A stretch of 61,524 nt of DNA from positions 1-61,524 of the forward strand of contig JAGXLU010000008.1 of the NCBI GenBank assembly GCA_018334565.1, written 5' to 3'. Below, piece after piece: positions 55,928 to 61,524 of this stretch. The notes beneath the pieces are model-generated. The model did not search any database, was not told where the DNA came from, and was given only the letters and a program-made list of their open reading frames with translations. This stretch comes from Halanaerobiales bacterium. GTDB lineage: Bacteria > Bacillota > Halanaerobiia > Halanaerobiales > M55B127. Made by a program: the position numbers and the translations under genes. Each line of letters begins with the position of its first letter. Positions within the stretch are counted from its first letter, which is position 1.

Positions 55928-56755
55928 TTAGAGAAAGTTAACTTTACCTATTTCAATATTAACATTCGGGTTTCCATTTTCATCTATATTAAAAACCACA
56001 GTTACTTCAAGTTGATATCTTTGTTTGTAGCTTTTAAATTCCCATCCTTTTTCTAGAGTTAGTTTAGCGTTTCTATCCATACTATCTATATTACTTGAAT
56101 TAGTAATAACTATATTTTCTAGTTTGCCATCCTGATTAATCTTAAGATTTAAGCTTACTTTTCCACTTTGGGCCTCACTAACCAGGTACTTTGGATAAAC
56201 TGGTTTGGGTGATAATCCAATAAGCTCACCTGCAGTAGGTGGTGGTGGAGGTGCTGGTTCAGGTTCAGGTTCAGGCTCAGGTTCAGGCTCAGGTTTTTCA
56301 TTAATGGTTTCTTCTTTTTTAACTTCAATTTCGGTGTCACTTTCTTCACTTGTTATTATATTTTGATCCTGTTGAGTTTCTGTTTGCTGAACTTCTTCTG
56401 TAGATTCGTTTTCCTGAGCAATTTCTATATTTTCATCACTAGTTTCTTCTTTCGGTTCAGGCTCAGGTTCAGGTTCAGGCTCAGGTTCCGGTTCGGGTTC
56501 GGGTTCAGGCTCAGGTTCCGGTTCTTTTATGGGCTCCGGTTCGACTTTAGGCTCCGGTTCTTCTTTTGGTTCTTGAATTTGTTTGTTTTGTGTTTGAAAT
56601 TCAACATATTGAACATATCCAAAATTATCACCAGCAGCTTCTTCATTACTAAAGCCCTGTAAATAGCCAAGAGGGAAAAAATAGAATAATATCAAATGTA
56701 GTATTAATGATAATGTTATATATAAGAATAATCTACTTTTGTCATTATTATTCAT
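55928..56755 (-). CDS. tonB: Energy transducer TonB
   Basis: A 275-residue protein with TonB layout: an N-terminal TM (about 9-30), a periplasm-spanning rigid Glu-Pro region with two PEPEPEP blocks, and a C-terminal TonB domain (about 180-270; KPVYPKYLVSEAQSGKVSLNL containing the YP motif). It couples the proton motive force harvested by ExbB/ExbD to outer-membrane receptors. A TonB here implies an outer membrane. No TonB-dependent receptor is encoded in the window. GGTGGTG precedes the ATG. Confidence 0.94.
   Translation of the reverse strand: MNNNDKSRLFLYITLSLILHLILFYFFPLGYLQGFSNEEAAGDNFGYVQYVEFQTQNKQIQEPKEEPEPKVEPEPIKEPEPEPEPEPEPEPEPEPEPEPEPKEETSDENIEIAQENESTEEVQQTETQQDQNIITSEESDTEIEVKKEETINEKPEPEPEPEPEPEPAPPPPPTAGELIGLSPKPVYPKYLVSEAQSGKVSLNLKINQDGKLENIVITNSSNIDSMDRNAKLTLEKGWEFKSYKQRYQLEVTVVFNIDENGNPNVNIEIGKVNFL
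56236..56294 (-). repeat. Glu-Pro repeat, second block of TonB
   Basis: Repeats of a six-base unit (read GGTTCA or GGCTCA on the plus strand) encode alternating Pro-Glu before a polyproline run. This is a low-complexity, slippage-prone stretch. Confidence 0.9.
56453..56526 (-). repeat. Glu-Pro repeat, main block of TonB
   Basis: About 12 six-base units encoding Pro-Glu pairs, giving a stiff rod. Unit copies vary synonymously (GGTTCA, GGCTCA, GGTTCC, GGTTCG), so the repeat is old and stable rather than freshly expanded. Confidence 0.9.
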
Positions 56756-56766
56756 GTTAACACCAC

Positions 56767-57171
56767 CTAACCATCCTTCTTTTCTGCTGCTAAGGCAAGA
56801 TTGAATATCCCTACTTGTCTTACACTGTCCATAACTGTAACGATTGAACTGTATTCTGTCTGATTATCTGCATTAATGACTACAACTAAGTTATTATTGG
56901 ACTGATATTGTTCTTTAGCCATTTGACTAATCTTGGCTATGGGTAAATTATCTCCCTGATAAAAATATCTTCCGTCTTTATCTATGTTAATAACAAAATT
57001 CTCCTGTTTTTGTTCGGTTACTGTAACTGCTTTGGGCAGTTTCATTTCCATTCCATATGGATTTGTACGAAAAGAGGTAAAAAGCATGAAAAATACCAAC
57101 AAGAAAAAGATTACATCGATCATAGGTATAATATTAATGGATGTCTTCTTTTTATGTGTAGGTTTGAACAT
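56767..57171 (-). CDS. exbD: ExbD/TolR-family proton channel subunit
   Basis: A 134-residue inner-membrane protein with one N-terminal TM. The motif INIIPMIDVIFFLLVFFM carries the essential proton-carrying Asp (IDVIF), and the C-terminal domain is periplasmic. The ATG at 57171 lies eight bases after GGAG (GGAGTGAAGATA then ATG). It overlaps the end of exbB by 20 bases, so they are coupled. It supplies energy to TonB. Confidence 0.94.
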   Translation of the reverse strand: MFKPTHKKKTSINIIPMIDVIFFLLVFFMLFTSFRTNPYGMEMKLPKAVTVTEQKQENFVINIDKDGRYFYQGDNLPIAKISQMAKEQYQSNNNLVVVINADNQTEYSSIVTVMDSVRQVGIFNLALAAEKKDG

Positions 57172-57796
57172 TATCTTCACTCCTGTCTGTAATAACATCC
57201 ATTATATCAATCATGCTCAGATTCATCTCATGAGATTTGTCCTCAACTTTATTGACATAATAGGAATAAAAGATTGCAGTTGGTATGGCAATTATTAAGC
57301 CGAGAGCTGTGCTTATTAAGGCTGCAGCAATCCCAGAACTTATTTGAGCAGCATTTGCCGCCCCTGCAGCAGTTCCAAGTATATTAAAACTACTTATAAT
57401 ACCGATTACAGTTCCCAACAGACCTAATAAAGGAGAAATCATAGCGACCACATCTAATACAGGCAAATGTTTTTCCATTTTTTGAATTTCATCTTCTCCA
57501 ACCACCTGTAAGACTTCCCTAATTCTTTCAGGGTTTTCTTCATAATGTGAGAGGGCAGTAGATAAGAGCTTGGCACTGGCTCCTCTTTCTCCCTTCAGTT
57601 CGTTTAATGCACCTAATATATCATCATTTTCAACTTTTAATTCAATTCTTTTTAATAGTCTTAAACTATTATCTTTTCTTCTGAAAAAGAATACTGCTTT
57701 TTCAATAATAACAGCTAGACTGAAAATAGAACAGATTATGAGTGGGATAGCCATTGGGCCCCCAAGTGAAATAAAATTATAAATTTGATTATACAT
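57152..57796 (-). CDS. exbB: ExbB/TolQ/MotA-family proton channel subunit
   Basis: A 214-residue inner-membrane protein with three TMs. The conserved GLLGTVIGIISSFNILG and SSGIAAALISTALGLIIAIPT (each shown in part: LLGLLGTVIG, SGIAAALIST) are the ExbB/TolQ signature. It begins the six-gene operon and forms the motor complex with ExbD. AGGAG precedes the ATG. Confidence 0.95.
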   Translation of the reverse strand: MYNQIYNFISLGGPMAIPLIICSIFSLAVIIEKAVFFFRRKDNSLRLLKRIELKVENDDILGALNELKGERGASAKLLSTALSHYEENPERIREVLQVVGEDEIQKMEKHLPVLDVVAMISPLLGLLGTVIGIISSFNILGTAAGAANAAQISSGIAAALISTALGLIIAIPTAIFYSYYVNKVEDKSHEMNLSMIDIMDVITDRSEDNVQTYT

Positions 57797-58472
57797 TAAT
57801 TGACACTCCTCGTTCTATAATTATTTGAGTTCATTAATATTATCATTAATCCTAATTAAAATAATTCTATGTTGAAACAATAATTCCTTCTTAAATGGCT
57901 TACCATTTAAAACGTTTACACATATATTAATTGTCAGATAAGACCTGTAATTATGACGAAAGACAGCTATAAATCGTTGTTTTCATAATCTAAAATAAAA
58001 ATATTATAACCACAGATTAAACAGGCAACTTTTTTGTGAAAATTTTAATAGTATTTAATATATTTGAAATGTATTATAACATAATGCGTACTCTATTTTT
58101 TAAAAAACATTTATAGAATATAGATATACAAGAAAATGAATATATGACTTAAAGACTTTTTTGTTTAGTGAAAATTAATTGAATAATATTTAACAGCAAA
58201 TATCTATTTATGCTATATTAAAAATATTCTAAATACTAACCCTATAGGGTTTTAACTGTCAATATTTAAAAGTATTTTCCCTCCTTCATAAAATTTTATA
58301 AAAATATCTAAATATTTTTTTATTTTTTGAGCTGTTATTTTACAATTCTTTTACTTATCTTATCATTTATATAGGTTTTTTTCTATATATTTTTTAAAAA
58401 TTTCATAAAATCATAATCAAATATTTTTTAATATTATAATAAACAGCCATTAATGAAATAATAATATAAAAG
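57797..58472. other. Long non-coding region upstream of the exbB operon
   Basis: 676 AT-rich bases between the exbB start and the spoVS terminator, both minus-strand. I found no reading frame. The region should hold the exbB promoter. An inverted-type AT sequence TCATTAATATTATCATTAAT (57831-57850) loosely resembles a Fur box, but the match is weak. A 14-bp palindrome AACCCTATAGGGTT lies at 58238-58251. The length is unusual for this tightly packed chromosome. Confidence 0.55.
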
Positions 58473-58502
58473 AACCTGTTTGTCTGATCAGACAAACAGG
58501 TT
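58473..58502 (-). terminator. Terminator of spoVS
   Basis: A perfect 30-base inverted repeat (13-pair arms starting AACCTGTTTGTCT around GATC), followed by CTTTTATATT on the minus strand. It lies 12 bases past the spoVS stop. Confidence 0.8.
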
Positions 58503-58514
58503 ATTTAAAATTTT

Positions 58515-58775
58515 TTATCTAGGTTCAATTATTAATTTAATGGCGGTTCGCTCATCTCCATCTATTTCAATGTCTGTGAAAGCAGGAATACAAATCAAAT
58601 CAATCCCACTGGGAGCTACATATCCTCTGGCAATTGCAACAGCTTTAACACCTTGGTTTAAGGCACCAGCTCCTATTGCTTGCATTTCTGCACTACCCTG
58701 TTCCCTTAAAACTCCGGCTAATGCTCCAGCCACTGAATTAGGATCAGAATTTGCTGAAACTTTTAATATATCCAC
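58515..58775 (-). CDS. spoVS: Stage V sporulation protein S
   Basis: An 86-residue Alba-like protein with the almost invariant SpoVS sequence (LKVSANSDPNSVAGALAG, IQ-type AIGAGALNQGVKAVAIARGY in parts, ICIPAFTDIEIDGDERTAIK). It is required for progression of sporulation in Bacillus and is widespread in spore-forming and related bacteria. The start is GTG at 58775. It follows rny-ymdB, the common Firmicute order. It suggests a spore-forming ancestry. Confidence 0.97.
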   Translation of the reverse strand: MDILKVSANSDPNSVAGALAGVLREQGSAEMQAIGAGALNQGVKAVAIARGYVAPSGIDLICIPAFTDIEIDGDERTAIKLIIEPR

Positions 58776-58868
58776 TTCTACAATACCCCCTATTGTTATT
58801 TTATTGTATTTATATTATTCTCAAAAAATAAAAAAATTCCTGCAAAGAAATAAAAATATTTTGGGAGC

Positions 58869-59642
58869 TTAATCCTTTACAATAAAGGAGTTTATTGAGG
58901 TTGTATTACCTTGATTATTTAGCTCAACATAAACGCCTGATAATTGGACCTGACCTGTAGCAACTTCAAGTCTTTTTGGCATCTTAGTTTTTAATCTATA
59001 TATAACCTTATCTTTTTTCATGCCCAGTACAGAATCGACCGCACCTGAGAAACCAAGGTCAGTGATATAACCTGTTCCATAGTTTAATATTTGTGTGTCA
59101 TTAGTCTGAACATGGGTGTGAGTGCCGACCAATAGAGATAATTTTTGATCATACATTACAGCAAATGCTTTTTTTTCACCGGTTGCTTCTCCGTGAAAAT
59201 CTACAATTATATAATCGGCTTTTTCTTTTATTTTTTCATAAACATGGTCAAAGGCTTCTACAGGTGAATTATTATTACCCATAAAAACCTGGCCAATTAA
59301 ATTGATAACAGCAATATTTTTTTCCTTGACTTTATATATATTATATCCTCTTCCAGGCACAACATTGTTAAAATTTAAGGGTCTGATCAATCTATCTTCT
59401 CTATCAATAAATTCATATATTTCTCTGTTGCCCCAGGTGTGATTACCCATTGTCATACAGTTTATACCATAACTATATAGTTCATCAGCAGTTTTTTTGG
59501 TTAAGCCAAAACCACCAGCTGCATTTTCTCCATTGGCTAAAATAAAATCTATATTATGTTTTCTTATTACTTCATCTAAAAGTTTACGGACAGCTCGACG
59601 ACCTGCCCTTCCAACTATGTCTCCAATATATATTATATTCAT
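58869..59642 (-). CDS. ymdB: YmdB-type metallophosphoesterase
   Basis: A 257-residue calcineurin-like phosphoesterase of the YmdB family (2',3'-cyclic nucleotide phosphodiesterase in Bacillus, affecting biofilm and stress choices). Metal ligands are visible as IGDIVGRAG, NGENAAGGFGLT, GNHTWGN, DFHGEATGEK and GTHTHVQTND. It sits between rny and spoVS, a conserved order. The ATG lacks a clear ribosome site. Confidence 0.95.
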   Translation of the reverse strand: MNIIYIGDIVGRAGRRAVRKLLDEVIRKHNIDFILANGENAAGGFGLTKKTADELYSYGINCMTMGNHTWGNREIYEFIDREDRLIRPLNFNNVVPGRGYNIYKVKEKNIAVINLIGQVFMGNNNSPVEAFDHVYEKIKEKADYIIVDFHGEATGEKKAFAVMYDQKLSLLVGTHTHVQTNDTQILNYGTGYITDLGFSGAVDSVLGMKKDKVIYRLKTKMPKRLEVATGQVQLSGVYVELNNQGNTTSINSFIVKD

Positions 59643-59734
59643 AAAAATAACGCAAAAATCCTTTTAATTAATGAAGGAAAATTGCGGTGGTTCACCTGCC
59701 TTTCTATTTATAATAATCATAGTTGATTTTAAAA

Positions 59735-59756
59735 AAGGCCCTTTTAAAAGGGCCTT
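59735..59756 (-). terminator. Terminator of rny
   Basis: A perfect inverted repeat with arms AAGGCCCTTTT/AAAAGGGCCTT, followed by TTTT on the minus strand, just past the rny stop. Confidence 0.85.
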
Positions 59757-59767
59757 AATTTTCATAT

Positions 59768-61303
59768 TTATTTTGCATACTCAATTTGTCTAGTTTCTCT
59801 AATAACAACAACTTTTATCTGTCCCGGATAATTAAGGTTATTCTCTATTTCTTTTTTGATATCTCTCGAAAGTTTGCTGGCCTTTGTATCGTTAATTTTA
59901 TCTGATTGAACGATTACTCTAATTTCACGACCAGCTTGTATTGCATAAGCATTATCGACACCGTTAAATGAGTTACCAATATCTTCTAACTCTTCTAATC
60001 TTTTAATATATGCTTCCAATGTTTCTTTTCTAGCTCCTGGTCTGGCAGCTGATATAGCATCTGCGGCAGCTACTAAAACTGCTTCTACAGTTCGAAAATC
60101 AACATCACCATGGTGTGCTTCAATTGCATGTATGACACCTTCTGATTCTCCAAATTTACGGGCTAAATCAACACCAATATCAATATGAGGTCCTTCTACC
60201 TCCTGGTCAATGGCTTTCCCAATATCATGAAGTAGTCCACCTCTTTTAGCCAATGTGGAGTCTGTTCCAAGTTCATCAGCCATTACTCCAGCTAAAAATG
60301 AAACTTCCAGAGAGTGCTGTAAAACATTTTGTCCATAACTTGTTCTAAATTTTAAACGTCCTAAATATTTTACAAGCTGAGGATCAAGTCCATGTACTCC
60401 AGAATCAAATGTGGCCTGTTCACCCACTTCTTTAATTTGGTTATCAAGTTCTTCTTTGGCTTTCTCGACCATTTCTTCAATTCTAGCAGGATGAATTCTG
60501 CCATCAATGATTAGTTTTTTTAGTGCAATTCTTGCTACTTCTCTTTTGATCGGATCATAACCAGAAATTACAACAGCTTCCGGTGTATCATCGATGATGA
60601 GATCAATACCTGTCAAACTCTCTAAGGCCCTAATGTTTCTACCTTCTCTTCCAATGATCCTACCCTTCATTTCATCATTGGGTAAGTCAACAACGGTAAC
60701 AGTGGTTTCAGAAACATAATCCCCGGCACATCTTTGGATGGCTGAAGAAATAATTTCACGGGCTTTTTTATTTGATTCTTCTTTAGCTTCTCTTTCTTTT
60801 TCTTTAATCATTTTAGCATATTCATGATCGAGTTCATCTTCCATTTTGGATAATAGATATTCTTTTGCCTCACTGTGTGATAAATTGGAAATCATTTCTA
60901 GTTTTTTAATTTCTTTTTCTTTTATTTCTTGAATTTCTTCTTGTTCTTTTTCAACTTCATTGAGTTGTTTTTTTAGTTTGGTTTCTTTTTTATCTAAAGA
61001 TTCACTTTTTTTATCAAGTGTTTCTTCTCTATGCATTAAACGGTCTTCCAGACGCTGAAGTTCATTTCTTCTTTTTTGGCTTTCACGGTTGGCATCTTCT
61101 CTAATTTTTTGGGCCTTTTCTTTAGCTTCAAGAGTAATTTCCCTAATTTTAGATTCTGCTTCCCGTTCTGCTTCTTCCAAAATCTTATGCGATTCTTCTT
61201 CAGCAGACTGAATCCGGGCTTCCGCAATAAACTTTCTAATAAAGTAACCAATAATTAATCCCGGGACAAGGGATATGATTACTATAAAAAGTGTATTATA
61301 AAT
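59768..61303 (-). CDS. rny: Ribonuclease Y (probable AUU start)
   Basis: A membrane-anchored endoribonuclease that initiates mRNA decay. It has an N-terminal TM ([20 protein letters not shown] region), a long charged coiled coil (about 25-200), a KH domain ([22 protein letters not shown], motif GREGRNI), an HD domain with HDIGKA and the C-terminal EIRVIV. About 511 residues. The only canonical in-frame start, GTG at 61312, is part of the AGGAGGTG ribosome site itself. ATT at 61303 is eight bases from that site and gives the usual short N-terminus, so I use it. Confidence 0.95.
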   Translation of the reverse strand: MYNTLFIVIISLVPGLIIGYFIRKFIAEARIQSAEEESHKILEEAEREAESKIREITLEAKEKAQKIREDANRESQKRRNELQRLEDRLMHREETLDKKSESLDKKETKLKKQLNEVEKEQEEIQEIKEKEIKKLEMISNLSHSEAKEYLLSKMEDELDHEYAKMIKEKEREAKEESNKKAREIISSAIQRCAGDYVSETTVTVVDLPNDEMKGRIIGREGRNIRALESLTGIDLIIDDTPEAVVISGYDPIKREVARIALKKLIIDGRIHPARIEEMVEKAKEELDNQIKEVGEQATFDSGVHGLDPQLVKYLGRLKFRTSYGQNVLQHSLEVSFLAGVMADELGTDSTLAKRGGLLHDIGKAIDQEVEGPHIDIGVDLARKFGESEGVIHAIEAHHGDVDFRTVEAVLVAAADAISAARPGARKETLEAYIKRLEELEDIGNSFNGVDNAYAIQAGREIRVIVQSDKINDTKASKLSRDIKKEIENNLNYPGQIKVVVIRETRQIEYAK

Positions 61304-61311
61304 TATTTTCA

Positions 61312-61317
61312 CCTCCT
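61312..61317 (-). promoter_or_regulatory. Ribosome binding site that decides the rny start
   Basis: AGGAGG, continuing as TGAAAATA-ATT. The exbD site reads GGAGTGAAGATA-ATG with the same spacing, so by alignment ATT occupies the start position in rny. Confidence 0.7.
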
Positions 61318-61398
61318 ATTATATTTTAAAAACGTATTTAGTTATTAAATGCATCATTTTTATTTTATCTTTTTTTTTGCTATGTGTCAAGAAAGTTA

Positions 61399-61426
61399 AA
61401 ACCTGTATACTTCAATATACAGGTTT
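61399..61426 (-). terminator. Terminator between recA and rny
   Basis: An 11-pair stem (AAACCTGTATA/TATACAGGTTT) with a six-base loop. On the minus strand it follows the end of the upstream gene, with only a short T run after it. Confidence 0.75.
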
Positions 61427-61454
61427 AAAAAATATTTTTTTAAAAAACTTATAT

Positions 61455-61524
61455 TTAGTTTTCTTCTTTGTCTTCTTTATCTTCCTCATTTATGTTTTTT
61501 TCTTCAAGTAAGCCGGTTTTTAGT
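61455..61524 (-). CDS. recA: C-terminal tail of a gene entering from the right, probably recA
   Basis: The last 22 codons of a minus-strand gene: LKTGLLEEKNI, followed by an acidic Glu/Asp/Lys run and a TAA at 61455-61457. RecA proteins end in a variable acidic tail, and recA commonly lies just upstream of rny in Firmicutes. The identification rests on position and acidity only; nothing of the RecA core is in the window. Confidence 0.45.
   Translation of the reverse strand, partial: LKTGLLEEKNINEEDKEDKEEN

Noticed and set aside
56363-56662. 99-codon plus-strand frame rich in Arg/Phe
   Set aside because: It is the antisense of the Pro-Glu repeat in tonB; the pattern is a by-product of the repeat.
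57831-57850. Fur box upstream of exbB
   Set aside because: The AT-rich sequence only loosely matches the Fur consensus, and such sequences arise easily at this base composition.
58238-58251. 14-bp palindrome AACCCTATAGGGTT as a terminator
   Set aside because: The stem has no room for a loop without breaking pairs and no gene ends nearby. It may be chance.
1-61524. CRISPR array, prophage, rRNA operon or riboswitch
   Set aside because: I found no regularly spaced repeats, phage structural genes, rRNA sequence or recognisable riboswitch fold on either strand.

Overview
The window is low-GC, AT-rich bacterial chromosome. It most resembles an anaerobic, spore-lineage Firmicute that also carries outer-membrane machinery, probably a member of the Halanaerobiales. 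Sequence evidence for this is spoVS and a SleB-type hydrolase on one side, and a complete ExbB-ExbD-TonB set plus an SLH/coiled-coil envelope protein on the other, together with anaerobe-type oxygen defence (rubredoxin, peroxiredoxin) and many ion transporters (two Trk/Ktr K+ systems, a ClC protein, a Ca2+-type P-ATPase). The taxon is an inference; no rRNA is present.

Layout. 1-5.7 kb is a decayed region: the end of an IS1380-type transposase, a broken ISL3-type element with 21-bp terminal inverted repeats, truncated and frameshifted M20-amidohydrolase and uroporphyrinogen-decarboxylase-family genes, and one intact gene (deoD) between them. 5.7-7.4 kb is a TetR regulator with a split permease pair. 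7.5-11.5 kb holds an unknown gene, htrA, a probable selenocysteine peroxiredoxin (in-frame TGA at the peroxidatic position plus a SECIS-like hairpin) and a winged-helix-like protein. 11.7-12.0 kb has tRNA-Lys, tRNA-fMet and tRNA-Phe, followed by a tyrosine recombinase. 13-17.3 kb is trkH-trkA-Mth938-like-nitrilase-lipase. hflX runs on the minus strand, then 18.8-24.8 kb carries patatin, hslO, an AI-2E-type permease, a membrane-bound subtilisin-like protein, a nitroreductase and a flavin reductase.

25-37.7 kb is largely information processing and repair: degV, a divergent yneA-like/lexA pair with SOS boxes, a family 4 uracil-DNA glycosylase, a TPR protein, and the minus-strand run miaB-mutS-mutL-miaA-hfq-dapF-dapL. 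38-47.6 kb is transport: a second split permease pair, the Ca2+ ATPase, KtrAB, rubredoxin, ClC and MFS. 47.8-52.3 kb is a divergent type IIA topoisomerase pair (probably topoisomerase IV). 52.4-57.8 kb is a six-gene envelope operon: exbB-exbD-tonB, a large secreted beta-sandwich protein, an SLH/coiled-coil/TM protein and a SleB-type hydrolase. 58.5-61.5 kb is recA(tail)-rny-ymdB-spoVS.

Three observations deserve follow-up. First, the UGA-containing peroxiredoxin. Second, repeated evidence for AUU start codons: in hflX about 50 conserved N-terminal residues are encoded with no ATG/GTG/TTG available, and rny, a TPR protein and three others look similar. Third, the TonB/SLH envelope operon, a candidate for an outer-membrane energising and tethering module in a diderm Firmicute.
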